A stretch of DNA of 64,000 nt from Ascochyta rabiei (lineage: Eukaryota > Ascomycota > Dothideomycetes > Pleosporales > Didymellaceae): contig NC_082414.1 in NCBI RefSeq assembly GCF_004011695.2, forward strand, positions 1,302,001-1,366,000, given 5' to 3'. Shown here piece by piece: positions 10,682 to 21,472 of this stretch (its first letter is position 1; the number at the start of each line of letters is the position of its first letter). Made by a program: the position numbers and the translations under genes. The notes under the pieces were generated by a model. It ran no database searches. It was not told where the DNA came from and saw only the letters and a list, made by a program, of their open reading frames with translations.

Positions 10682-11679
10682 GGTGTGGAGCGTTGTTGTT
10701 CAAATGGACTGGGACGGACTGGTGGGTGGATGTGTTTCGTAGGCGCAAAAGGCTGGGTGTTTGCAAGCAAGTTCGAAAGGCTGGAAATGGCAGAACCCAA
10801 GACGACGGAGCCAATTTGTTAAGAGGAACCAGCAGCGGGATGGGAACAGGTTTGGAGCTGCAGAGGTACCTTGACACCCCTGCTCGCACACGAGCCATGC
10901 CCATCATGCAGTCTGACGCAACGGTGGAACCGACAGCTGCTCCCCGCCACGACGTGTGAGCCATGCCCAAAGGGCCAAAACCTGCCACTATCCCTGCACG
11001 CATCGATCGAGAGCGCCCGTCCGAGCCCCAAACGGTTCGTCGGCCTGCCCACTTTCTGGCTTGCCTGCACGTCCTTTTGCGTGGACTTGCCCGCCGACTT
11101 CCATTGGCGGGTTTCGCGTGCGGTGAGCTCGTTCGGAGCTCAGCATGTCTCAATCGAGCGCCGCCTCTGCACCCGCGCTTGACGCCATCCATCCTCTTTG
11201 GGAGGCGCCTAGGCGAAACCTGCGTCCTGGTGTTCGAGCCTTCGAGGCATCTACCACGTAATCGACTGCGATCGCTGTAGCTCGCTGTTGAAGCCTGGTA
11301 GAGCCTCCGTAGCTCCTGTGCACATGCAACCTCTTCACCGCAAACAGACGTGCGCAGATCCGCGCAGATTGGCTGACGACGAAACAACGCTGTGCGATGC
11401 AAGTCCGTCCTCATTGAAAACAGCGTTGGGCTAATGGCCGTTGGACTGGGATGGAGCGAGTGCAGTGCGTAGAGCGACGAGCGTAGACATGCAAGTTTTC
11501 GCGACAAGTCACGCGTGGATTGGATCGCGGGGTTCTTCCGCCGTCGCGCCGAGCGGGTACATGACATCTGCATTCGACGCCAGCACCTCACCTCGCGGGA
11601 ATGGAGCACAACAACGAACGAATCGCTCGGACGTCGCACTAGAAACGCATCGGCACCGGAACCTCGATCCACCCGCAGA
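10682..11679. other. intergenic, divergent promoter region
   Basis: Nearly 1 kb between paralog B and the DUF2470 gene, which are transcribed away from each other. A long minus-strand open frame crosses it but lacks protein-like features. Nothing else was recognised. Confidence 0.55.
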
Positions 11680-12416
11680 ATGGTGACTCCAGTACCAGCG
11701 TATGAGGCAGTAGCCAGGGAGCGAATCGTCAAGCACATGAACGCAGACCATCATGATTCGGTGCGTCATACTGTGTACCGCCGATACAAACCAGCACTTG
11801 CTGATGACAACATCAGATCCGCCGCTATGTCGAAGCCTACGCCTCGAAAAGCCCCAGGCAAAGCCACTCCGCCCAGATGACAGACATCACCCTCACCTCC
11901 ATGTCCTTCCGCTGCGGAGGCCAAACCAGCACCATCGCCTTTGACCCGCCCATGCACTCGCTGCGTGAAGCACGAGAGCGAGTCGTCCAGATGGACAAGG
12001 ACGCTCTCCAAATCTTAGATCGCAGCGACATCACCGTATCTCGCTACATCCCCCCGTACGTCCACTTGGGCCATCTTGTCAACTTTACCCAATGCCTGCT
12101 GGTCTATCTCCTGCTGCCGAGAGCAGCCAATTTCAGACCAGGCAGTCTGCTGTACGACAACCTCTTGTTCATGGCTCCGCCGTTTGCGAGGTTCGTGCTA
12201 CAGGTTCGGTGCATCGTGCTGCCTATCATGCTAGCCATCCATGTCTACGAGACTACGCTCATGGCGAACAAGGTGAGGAGGCATGGACTGAGTCCCGCCG
12301 ATGCCCCCTGGTGGTTGTGGGTGGCTAGTAGCTTCGTGGAGGGCATCACGAGCTTCTGGCGGCTGGACCGTCTGATTTCCGAGAAGCAGCGAGAGAAGGA
12401 TGCGAAGAAGCATTGA
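11680..12416 (+). CDS. DUF2470 integral membrane protein
   Basis: Protein of 226 residues; exons 11680-11760 and 11817-12416 with a 56-nt intron, frame kept. The N-terminal domain begins ARERIVKHMNADHHDSIRRY and continues to about residue 105. It resembles DUF2470, a fold related to the haem-utilisation and pyridoxamine-oxidase-like family, where the MNxDHxD motif is diagnostic. The C-terminal half has several hydrophobic segments (LVNFTQCLLVYLLL, FARFVLQVRCIVLPIMLAI, WLWVASSFVEGI) and ends in a basic, cytosolic-looking tail. No biochemical role is known to me for the fungal version. The start is the first ATG before the conserved domain; the frame is open further upstream. Confidence 0.8.
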
Positions 12417-12514
12417 TCAGACGTCACTACAACAGTCGTTGAACTATTGCACTGAAGATCATAGACAATCATAAAACATACAGCAACCTGAAGTGACAAC
12501 CCAACCCATTTTTA

Positions 12515-12568
12515 CTGCAATAGATTTTTGAACTACAATAGATTCTTGAACTGCAAAAGATTCTTGAA
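12515..12568. repeat. 18-bp tandem repeat, 3 copies
   Basis: Three near-identical copies of CTACAATAGATTCTTGAA at 12515, 12533 and 12551, about 100 bp after the stop codon of the DUF2470 gene and therefore probably in its 3' UTR. Confidence 0.85.
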
Positions 12569-12657
12569 CGCTACTGTAGTGCAGCGCGGTCTATAAGAAA
12601 AACAAGAATGCTCTACCATCAATGTTGTGGTTTCGCCTAACTGACTATTGCAAGTGC

Positions 12658-12663
12658 AAAAAA
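12658..12663 (-). terminator. Pol III T-run terminator of tRNA-Met
   Basis: Six T residues on the transcribed strand, four bases after the acceptor stem. Confidence 0.7.
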
Positions 12664-12666
12664 TAT

Positions 12667-12771
12667 GCTCCCTGCCAGATTCGAACTGGCGGCCTTCGGA
12701 TTTCTGTTCTAAGAACAGTCATACTCGACGAGATATGAGACCGACGTGATAACCGACTACACCAAGGAAGC
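12667..12771 (-). tRNA. elongator tRNA-Met (CAT) with a 32-nt intron
   Basis: Read on the minus strand, GCTTCCT and AGGGAGC form the seven-pair acceptor stem. A D arm follows, the T arm is GCCAG-TTCGAAT-CTGGC, and the anticodon loop is CTCATA. Anticodon stem TCGGT pairs with TCCGA and has the U-U mismatch at 31-39 also seen in vertebrate elongator tRNA-Met. The intron at 12702-12733 lies at the canonical position after base 37 and contains the inverted repeat CTGTTCT/AGAACAG. Exons are 12771-12734 and 12701-12667, 73 nt in total. A run of T residues follows the gene on its own strand, as expected for a Pol III terminator. CCA is not encoded. Confidence 0.9.
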
Positions 12772-12815
12772 TGATGTTTTGATGAAATGACAAAATGATT
12801 TTTTAAATATATTGT

Positions 12816-12822
12816 TGATTCA
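12816..12822 (+). promoter_or_regulatory. possible Gcn4/CpcA-like site upstream of ARG8
   Basis: TGATTCA differs by one base from the palindrome TGASTCA bound by the general amino-acid-control activator. It lies about 330 bp before the ARG8 start. A single imperfect seven-base match is weak evidence. Confidence 0.2.
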
Positions 12823-13149
12823 AAAAACCCTTACTGTGTGCCTGGGGGGCCTTCACAGCAATCGCTCGTCACAGTGCTCATCTCGCGACTGATAAGGTCT
12901 GTACAATCCGCATACCAATCTAAAATATATTTATCAACAATCATGAGGAGAGTGTATCGTTGGCAGCGAGAATCGTAGTCGAGACTGCAGTCTTTGTGCA
13001 TACGACTTATTCTCCGGCTTCGGCCCAACCGCTTGATATCGATAAGGAATTTCAGACTCCTAGTGCATCCCGCGCCGATGACTGCAAATGCCTCATTGAC
13101 GTTTTTTCCCTTGCATTCTGTTGTTTTTGTACGATACCCAGAACACATA

Positions 13150-14709
13150 ATGGCATTCCGAATTGCTTCTAGGCGAGCTGGCGCCTCGCTGCGAGCGCCC
13201 CGCGTCAACTGCGTGTCGACTCGGTTTGCTTCGTCGGCCGCGGCGGCGGTGCAGGGCTCAAGTCTCCCACAAGATGTGAAGGACTCGATAGCTGTATGTC
13301 CCCTCAAGTAATACTCCAACCGAGTCAATTGCTGACTTTACACAGCGTGATGCGACATTGGCGACTCCAGACCCTCCAGCGGGCTCCAAAACCGCCGGCC
13401 TCGTCGGCCAGCAGCTACCATACATGGTCCCGACTTATGTCCGCCCACCACCAATGTTCGAGAAGGGCGAGGGGTGCTACATGTGGGACGTTGAGAACAG
13501 GAAGTACCTAGACTTCACAGCTGGTATTGCAGTCAATGCTCTGGGGCATTGCGATGCTGGTGTCGCAGAGGTTATTGCTCAGCAGGTATGCGCATCATTT
13601 CTCGAACATGGAGGCGCTCACTCACAGGTTCACAGGCAAAGCAGCTCATGCATACATCAAACCTCTACCACAACCCTCACACCGGTCTGCTCTCGAAGCA
13701 GCTCATTCAGCTCACGCACGCGACCGGCGGCTTCGCCAGCGCAACCAAGACGTTCATCTGCAACAGCGGATCCGAGGCCAACGAGGCTGCTATCAAGTTT
13801 GCGCGCAAGACCGGAAGGTCTCTGCAGCCAGATGGAAGCAAGCATGAATTCCTCTCGTTCCACAACTCCTTCCACGGCAGGACCATGGGAAGTTTGAGCG
13901 CCACACCAAACCCCAAGTACCAGACACCCTTCTCCCCAATGGTGCCGGGGTTCAAGTATGGAACGTACAACGACATCGAAGGCATCAACAGTCTGGTCAC
14001 AGAGTCGACATGTGGAGTTATTATCGAGCCCATTCAAGGAGAGGGCGGTGTCAACGTCGCAACACCCGAGTTCCTCCTCGCCCTTCGCAAGCGCTGCACA
14101 GAGGTCGGCGCGGTCCTGATCTACGACGAGATCCAGTGTGGTCTCGGCCGTACAGGCACTTTCTGGGCACACGCCATGTTTCCCAAGGAGGCCCACCCAG
14201 ACATCGTCACCACGGCGAAAGCTCTCGGCAATGGCTTCCCCATCGGTGCTACCATCGTCAACGACTTCGTCTGCGACCACATCAAGACCGGCGACCACGG
14301 CACAACGTTCGGTGGCAATCCACTCGGTAGCCGCGTAGCCTCGTACATCCTGTCTCGCCTTTCATCGCCGGAGATCCTGGACGCTATCCCAGCAAAGGAG
14401 CAGGCGTTCCGCAAGCACTTCAATGCTCTGCGCCAGCAATACCCAACCCAAATCAAGGAGGTTCGCGGTAAGGGCCTGATTCTGGGTCTCCAGCTCGACG
14501 CTGACCCCACGGAAATCGTCACTGCTGCTCGTGAGCGGGGCCTGCTCATCATCACCTGCGGCACCAACACATTGAGGTTCGTGCCTCCTCTGACCATCAC
14601 CGAGGCGGAGATCAATGAGGGTATGCAGATTCTGGGCCAGGCGATGAAGAGCGTCTGGGTCAAGGGCGAGGAGGTCGAGGGCACAGATGGCCAGCAAGAG
14701 ATGCGATGA
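13150..14709 (+). CDS. ARG8: acetylornithine aminotransferase, mitochondrial
   Basis: PLP enzyme of 485 residues; exons 13150-13293, 13346-13585 and 13636-14709, all in phase. It transfers the amino group of glutamate to N-acetylglutamate semialdehyde, giving N-acetylornithine in arginine synthesis. The Arg/Ser/Ala-rich start (MAFRIASRRAGASLRAPRVN) looks like a mitochondrial presequence. Class-III aminotransferase signatures are present: LDFTAGIAVNALGH, FICNSGSEANEAAIK, IIEPIQGEGGVN, LIYDEIQCGLGRTG and TTAKALGNGFPIGA, whose lysine should bind PLP. HGTTFGGNPL and the C-terminal RFVPPLTITEAEINEG also fit. Its length is close to yeast Arg8 with a slightly longer leader. ARG5,6, which supplies its substrate, lies further along the window. 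Confidence 0.96.
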
Positions 14710-16405
14710 GCGTAGTCGTGTGTCCACTTCATCACGGTACATTTCTGATTTGTAGATTCCACACATTGAGCGATAGAGCGAGATGTCACTTCACTTGCAT
14801 AGCCTCCAGAGCAAATACTAGATGCATTGACATGACGCCAAAATGTCAAAACAAACCACAGCAAAGACGGAATGGCCCTCGTCTATTGTGCACAATCGAG
14901 CTCCTGCCTCAACTTGTCTTCACCCTGAGTTCTCTGGTCTAGGCCCCACTCCCAACAAATCCTTCTCTCCACCCCAATTCCCTCTTGTTCTCTTCCTCCC
15001 TGCGACACACGCAACAACCAGCACACAATGGCACCCGCTATCCAACCGGCATGCACTCGCACCGTCTGCACCGCATCGAGACAAAGCTCTTGGGCGAGAG
15101 GAGCACGAGCGAAATATCAATTGCAGATCTGCATGCGCTGGAGCAGGAAAAGGAGATGTTGCAAGCAAGTAACAGTGAGATGGAACAGGAGCTTCTTGAA
15201 GAAAGAGCGCGTGTCGGTTAGTTGGAAAGAGATCTTGTGCACGAGAGAGGGTCTGGCAGCAAGCGGCAGGTCTGCTTGGGTCTGGACGGGAAGAAGAAGG
15301 TTTTGCTGGTGAGTAGTGGGCAGATGCTATGGAAGTATGAGTGTCGGCTGGTGAGTGGCGAGAAGTGGCTGATTGCTGGACAGTGACGGAGAAGACGAAG
15401 AGAAAAAAGACGAATCTGTTCATACCACTCTCGTGCCGCCACACTACAGTCTTGCTACCACACCGGAAGAAGCGTACCCACGGCCCGACACCCGTTCAAG
15501 AGCCGTGCTGTTTGGCGAACATGTCGTAGGACAAACTCTACATTATGGCACTCTGTCAAGCGGTGACATCATACCATCCCATCATCACGTTACGGATTTC
15601 CCTGGCCACGACTGGACGGACGTCAATCAGCCCCCACCGAGTGCTACACCACTTGACGGTGATGTCGGTGCGTGGAAGTGCCCATTTTAGTACGCTTATG
15701 GACACTTCTTTATGGCGGGTTCCAGGAAGGTACATTCTGGATGCACCAACTCCAAGCCTGAGGACGCGAAAAGGCCGAGCTGGACGCTGGAACACAACCC
15801 GAATCAGCACTGGACTGGCTACGTAATCTTCAGGAGGAGCACACCCTGGCGACCCAAGCGTTCCAGCTCCCGTCGAAAACATGAAGAAAAGGCTTCTATA
15901 ACGTCTTTGCCTCCCATATGTACCAATTTCTACGAGCACAGTTTCCTGCTTTGACAGTAGAGGACCTCCATCTATATTGGTCCCGCCCTTTTGAGTTTGA
16001 GAACATCTGAAAGGTTCATGAGCTTACCATCACGCTCCCAGGACAGCAAGCGTAGTAGACGATTGGCCAGCGAGCTGCTGGAATACCATTTCGTCTTTGG
16101 TACGAACAATTCGAATGGGAAGCAGAAAGATAATCGTTGAACTACGAGGTGTGACAACGATGCTCCTGGTTGATTGCCTGAGAGCGTTTGTCGCCTCGTG
16201 AACGACCTGACGCTCTACCTATCACTACTCTCTTCATACTACCGAATGGAGATGATATCGGTGGAGGAAGAGAAAGTCGCAATCGCCGAGTCACAATATC
16301 TTGCAGTTTGATGAAGACTATGGTTGTCACTGCCACAAAGGAGCATTTCCGCTCACACTGTACCATCAATGCCAGACTTCTCTTTCCCAACATTTCATAA
16401 ATCCG
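14710..16405. other. gene-poor region with decayed coding fragments
   Basis: No intact gene could be built. Protein-like fragments occur in different plus-strand frames and are broken by stops. One starts near 15051 (annotated separately). An acidic stretch lies at 15373-15690. A fragment near 15790-15870 reads ALDWLRNLQEEHTLATQAFQ. Another near 15890-16000 reads FASHMYQFLRAQFPALTVED, and one around 16065-16110 reads LLEYHFVFGTNNSNG. The last two faintly recall fungal carboxylesterase C-termini. The pattern suggests one or more relics, but this is weak. Confidence 0.35.
15051..15372 (+). pseudogene. coiled-coil ORF interrupted by an in-frame TAG
   Basis: From the ATG at 15051 one frame reads a charged heptad-like segment (ADLHALEQEKEMLQASNSEM, ending EQELLEERARVG). 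It then meets TAG at 15219-15221. The same frame continues as LERDLVHERGSGSKRQ and VCLGLDGKKKVLLVSSGQML up to a TGA near 15370. The sequence on both sides of the TAG looks like protein and continues the coil, so a CAG-to-TAG change in a former gene is the simplest reading. A short functional protein ending at the TAG, or an undetected intron, cannot be excluded. No homologue was recognised. Confidence 0.35.
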
Positions 16406-17394
16406 CTACCATTCAACAACCTTCCCATCCCTCCAGAACTCGCCCGTCTTGCCACCAATATCGTGGATCGCGAGCAACACGGACGTCTGCGCGCCCTCGT
16501 CTGGCGTCTTCGTTCCATTCCCCTTTGTCATATCCGTATTGACATAGCCGGGACAACACGCATTAACCAGCCGCTTCGACCCACTCTCCTTCTCCTTCCG
16601 CGCCAACGCCTTGGTCCCGCCAATGCATCCAGCCTTGGAGGTCGCATACGCGGCGCTGGGGAACCCGGCGTCCTTCTCCCTGCCCTGCTCAACAGCAGAG
16701 GCGAAATCCTGCATGATGGATGTCACGTCGTCCTCGGTCTTGGACTCGAGGAAGCGGGTGCGCACAGACTCTGAGTACTTGGACAGCGCGCCGGAGGAGG
16801 ACGCAACGTTCACGATGCGACCAGTGGGTTTTAGGACGCGGAGGAGGGCGTGGCACGCTAGCAGCGTGTTGTAGTAGTTTGTATGTAGCGTCTCTTGCAC
16901 AATCCGCGGGTCTGCACAGCCCCTCTTGTCAGCGTTCTCCGCCGTCGCGTCTCCTGCCGGTTCGTTCGCGGGGGAGGGGAATACGTACCAAACCCATTCA
17001 GTGCGATGCCCGCATTGTTGATCACAAAGTCGACACCCTCGGCGTGCGCCTCCTTCAAGTGCTTGGCCAGACTCTCAATGCTGGAGCCGTCTGTGATGTC
17101 CAAGTGGTGGTACTTGATCTCTGCGAGGCCGCCGTCGGCTTTCAGCGCTTTGGCCTGCTTCAGCTGCGCGTCTTGCTGTAGCTGCGCGAGTGCGGCTTCG
17201 CCTCGGCCCTTGTCGCGTGCCGTCAGGTAGATGAGGAACGGGCCGTTGTTGAGCGCCGAGTTGGGGTACTGGAGCGCGAGCTGCCGCACTATGGCGAGGC
17301 CAACGCCCTGGGAGTGTTAGAGGGGACCGCGGCAGGAGGGGGGGGGTGCTACTTTGTTTGCGCCCGTGACGACACCGATTCTGCTGTAGGACAT
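16406..17394 (-). CDS. carbonyl-reductase-like short-chain dehydrogenase
   Basis: Classical SDR of 288 residues; exons 17394-17353, 17307-16989 and 16911-16406, joins in frame. The cofactor motif VVTGANKGVGLAIV is split by the first intron. It is followed by LIYLTARD, HHLDITD, FVINNAGIALNGF, a catalytic serine in VNVASSSGALS and the YATSK tetrad motif. The long insert between the serine and tyrosine (RTRFLESKTEDDV, IMQDFASAVEQGREKDAG) and the overall layout match the CBR1 family of monomeric NADPH carbonyl reductases. The enzyme should reduce ketones, aldehydes or quinones in the cytosol; the natural substrate is unknown. It has no obvious pathway partner next to it. Confidence 0.9.
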
Positions 17395-17773
17395 GGTGGA
17401 TGGTATTTTGGTTAGCTGATTGCTGGAGGGAATGTGTTGAAGAACGCCATTTTGATGGTTGAGCGTACTCCCCACTCTTGCACTTGTTCATTAATCATCA
17501 TCGAAGCTGTAGGGTCGAGGTCGCGTTAAGTGCTCATGACGTCACGCGGTCCTCTGGTCGATTGGACATGAACGGAACGACTCGCAGCACTGTTCGAATC
17601 TTCTGCGGCGTCCATCAATTATTGCGTTTCTATTTATTTGAAGACAGCCCATTGGTGTAAAAGGTCCTGGTTTTCTACGTGCTTATGTGTATCTCGGACA
17701 TTCCCTTTCTGACATGAAATGGTGCGTTCCCTTCCGAACAGACGTAGACCTTAAGCGAGGGGAAGTGCCTTCT
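17395..17773. other. intergenic, no gene seen
   Basis: Promoter of the SDR plus the 3' flank of the RBR ligase gene. No motif was recognised. Confidence 0.6.
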
Positions 17774-19487
17774 CTACAACTCTTCGTTATCTGGCCATCC
17801 TCCCGGTGGCCCTTTCCAGCCCGGGCGCTCCTCTTCGCCACCCTCAGTCGCCGGCTCTATGTCCATTGAAGTCGTTGGCTCATCCTCGTCCTGAATGGCC
17901 GCTGAAGAAGAGCCATGGTTCTGATCTTGCTCTGGGTTGTGCCGATTCAAGGATTGGTTGACACGCGAGAGTAGCCACCGAAAGCTGGCGAGTTGTGCGT
18001 TACCAGGAAGATCGGCGTCAAGCACTTCGAGAGCCTCACGGACGATTTCAAGTGGAACGGCTTCACGGGCGAAGTCAACCAGCATTCTTTGGAGCACAAC
18101 GCTCAATCCTGCAAGATTCGCAGTTCTGACTCCGGCTTCCCCTTCGTCTTCGCTTGCGCCGTTTTCTTCGCTGATGTCCGAAGTGTACTGACTGACAGCC
18201 ACTTCATTCTCTGCGGGATCTTCGGGGGATTGCCCTCTTGTCGAGTCCTCCAAATTCTGCGTCGCCTCGGCCAGGGCAATACTAGCAGTCTCGAAATCGA
18301 CATCTGCTCCAGTCTGGACTTCGACCGGATCTTCGTCTTGAGCAGCTAGATCTGCCTCTTGTTCGATGTTCTCGATCTGCACAGTATCATTGCCTTCTTC
18401 ATCGGGGTCGTCATCGCGATCGTCATTTTCCTCTCCATCGCCGTCATCTTCTTCGCCGTCAGCTTCCGGATTTGCAAACGTGATGCCACGTTCCTCGAAC
18501 AATTGGATCTGGAGGTTGACCAGAAACATCTCGCGATCTCCGTGAGGAAGCGCTACAAATGTCGCGCGAACATTGGGGTCAACGTGCTGCAAGATCTCCC
18601 ACTCGGTGTGGTTCAATTGAGCATCTTCCTGTTCTTCTCCATCGTCTTCCCCATCGCTATCATTGCCCTCAGCTTGGTTGATCCGACGCTGCTCACGACG
18701 TGTGCGGCCTTCGCGATTAAGACCTGTGATGCGGTGATAGCCGTCTTGATTGTAGCCCTCTTCGTCGTAGATTGCGGGGCCGTAATGTGGACAGCCGTGT
18801 ACGTCTTGCCACGGTTTGCCGCAGATGTAGCAGAAATCGGCTCCACATGCGCACCTATCGAGATTAGTAAATGTAGCCATATAGTCGGTCGCCAACGTAC
18901 GTGATGTGGTTGCACGCTTCTGCCAGCTCAACGGTAGAGGCACAGGTGGGGCACTCCTGGAAACCTTTCTCTGTAGCTGTTTGCTTGAACTTCTTATAGT
19001 CTTCGTCCTGCTCGCAAGCGTGACCCTCAACGCTATCTAACAACTTCTTGCACGACGTGCACGTCAGCTTGCCGCAAGCATGTTCCTGACATACAGCGTA
19101 GGTGATGCTGGCAGACGCATCTTTCACATGTACGGAGGGACTAAGGAACTTTGAGCAAGTCGGGCTGGCGCAGTAGACACGATATCTATGCATGTTAGCT
19201 TGAAAAGACAATTCCGACACTGGTACGTACTTCGCCATTACAGAGTACTCTCCCTGCACCTTCAACTGATAGGCCCACTGCACGTCGAAAGGTACAAAAG
19301 TATCATACATGTCGAGTAGGAAGATTTGGCCGCAGCACTTGGGTGGATATAGGCTCTCGTTCTCGGTAGCGCGCTGGAAGAAGCTACCCACATCGTCTAT
19401 GCAAACCCAGTGATGCTGACACGGGGCTGGGACGAGTTTCTCGCCGCTCGCCTCGCCACTGCCACAGATAATGCATGCCTTCGCCAT
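17774..19487 (-). CDS. RBR-type E3 ubiquitin ligase (RING1-IBR-RING2)
   Basis: Protein of 540 residues; exons 19487-19231, 19185-18901 and 18854-17774. RING1 starts at once (CIICGSGEASGEK, PCQHHWVC, PKCCGQ). The IBR segment has YCASPTCSKF and CTSCKKLLDSVEGHAC. RING2 reads CPTCASTVELAEACNHITC followed by CGADFCYICGKPWQDVHGC. The cysteine in EACNH is at the position of the catalytic cysteine that takes ubiquitin from E2 in RBR ligases. The first intron is 45 nt and in frame. The second splits the codon for the threonine in NHIT and has a textbook TACTAAT branch point. The C-terminal half is very acidic (DSDGEDDGEEQEDA and similar) and probably disordered. Substrate is unknown. The frame upstream of 19487 is open, but the conserved part begins with MAKACIIC. 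Confidence 0.9.
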
Positions 19488-20373
19488 GCTGGCATTGGAA
19501 GTAATGGTGGTTTTAGGCAGTAGTGTACTGTGACATCCGTTCGCGGGCACGCCCTGGTCGGCGGTTGGGATATATATAATGCAAGCTGGCAGTGAAGGCT
19601 AGGGTTTGAACCTTTAACATTTATTGCAAGGCGAAAAATCGACCCACTAGCACCTCCGCGCTCCTGCTTCACTTGTAGACCGGTTCGTGGTGGGACTCCA
19701 AAGGTCGTTACCGAGAGGGTTTTCGCGAACCAGAAACTGCCGTGCTCCAGGCGGTTCAGAAGAGGCGTGTAATGCGAGCGAATAAAGTCCAAACAGTTTG
19801 TCGATATTCGCGGTAACAGAGAGTGGTTGCGGTACGACTATCAACCCGTGGTTCAATGAGCAAAGCGAACCCAGAAGATAGTGGTCTGCAATAGGTGCGG
19901 CTCGCGCAAATTGAAGATGAGAAACCACTGTAGTATGAGCTGGAGACACGATGGAAGGGACTGCGCGAGACATGGCTTTTGGGAAAGCAACGACCATGGT
20001 CATGATACCTCGTCAAGTTGTCTGTGCACGCAGGCAACCACGCCCACGGACCGGGATTGTCTTAGCCATCTCTAAATAAGCGTGTGGCAGCCTTTTTCCA
20101 CCAAGGCAAGCACCTCTTTGAGAAGTGTCTTATTTGAGGAATACTTCATATTGTCTACAAAGCAGGTGCAGATGACGGCTGGTGGTGAAGGTGCGAGGGT
20201 GAGGTCCTGGGGTGAACACTAGCCGGTATCGCTAGACCTCATTGGTTCGTTCGTTCCCACGCAAGTGACACATGCAAGACTCACAACCATCAAGACGCCA
20301 TTCTGAGCTCGAAATAATAACATTTAGCAGTCCCATAGATTTGAGAGTCAGTAAACTAATAACGTGCTGGGTA
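19488..20373. other. intergenic, no gene seen
   Basis: About 0.9 kb between two minus-strand genes. Only short open frames without conserved features. Confidence 0.6.
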
Positions 20374-21472
20374 TCATGAAAGCAAGAACACGTCGCACCC
20401 GACTCGCGCCTCACCCAAGCGTCCCCCAACCCAAAAGCCACCGACCCACAGCGCCCCCCAAAGCGGCTGCGCGAACGCTCTCAACACCGCCGGCCCAGGA
20501 CACGTACCTGTAAGGCCCCAGCCCATCCCAAAAGCTACCGCACCAGCCACAAACCTGACATCAACGTCCCTGAATGTCTTTGTTGGAAGCGCGAACAAGT
20601 TTGCGAAAGCCGGCGGCGCGTTGAAGCCCTTGCGCTGAATCGTGAGGAGGTTGGGGACCACGCCGAATAGTATCACGAGTGCGAGAGATGGATCCCATGC
20701 GTGCCAGACGGGGAAGGAGAGAAAGGATGTGACTTTGGCCGGGTGTGCCATGCCGGAGATGTGTAGGCCAAGAGCGAAGAGCAGACCAGTGAAGAATTGT
20801 GTCGCTAAGCGTGCCGGAGCTTGGTTGTTCGAGGGGACTTTTGCGTTGGTTTCGTAAGAGGACGTTGCTCGAGCAAGGAGGGCTGGAATCGTTCGAGCAG
20901 CTATCGTTGTAATGGTCGAAAGAAACACAAGTGCTACGGCCGTTCTTAGCGAGGGCAAGATAGGCGTGTAGCAAGGTATGTCGCCGGAACATGCGTCGGT
21001 GTAGAGACTCGGGTGTACGAGGTGATGTGTGATCAAGGCTGTAGTGAAGAACGTTGCAACGGCGATAGCGGAACGCCCACTGAGCCTCGAGAGACCACAG
21101 AGCATATGCCCAGATGTGCAGCCGTTCGATGCCTAGACAGGGTCAGTCTCTGATACTTAACTTTTTCATGACTACGCCACGTACCTTGGTCCCCCATCCT
21201 ATCAGAGCCGCGGCACTCGCTGTGAATACCACAGCCTGCACTGTCATTGGCATGCTAGGATACTTCGTAACCAATTCAGGAGCCAGCATGTGTAGCGGTG
21301 GATAGCTAGCTGCCATGCCAGCGAAAAAGGCCAGTACTTCCGCTGTTGGCGCAGTTAAGAGCCGTCTCAGAAAGCCAGAAAGACCCAGGATGTTGCCATT
21401 CTGATATAGGAGGTTGCTGGTAGCTTGGTGCAGCAGCACCGCACCCAGAGTCGTTTCGACAGGCGTGAACAT
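20374..21472 (-). CDS. YeeE/YedE-type sulfur-transport membrane protein (two-half fusion)
   Basis: Membrane protein of 348 residues; exons 21472-21185 and 21132-20374, joined in frame through WGTKASNGCTSGH. The first half carries the family signature NGCTSGHMLCGLSRLSGRS. The second half carries GMGWGLTGTCPGPAV, with a cysteine in each motif, as in YeeE/YedE proteins (DUF395 and its DUF6691 partner) that move thiosulfate or related sulfur compounds in bacteria. Roughly nine or ten hydrophobic segments are visible. In bacteria the halves are often two adjacent small genes; here one spliced gene encodes both. Transported compound and membrane are not known. The family is mainly prokaryotic, so an old transfer is plausible. 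Confidence 0.85.

Noticed and set aside
10626..11738. Minus-strand open frame of 370 codons overlapping the paralog B start and the intergenic region
   Set aside because: Arg/Ser-rich translation without conserved motifs; it overlaps a better gene and starts in the region of the divergent DUF2470 gene.
17580..17605. GTTCGAATC resembling a tRNA T-loop
   Set aside because: No complementary T stem or acceptor stem around it.
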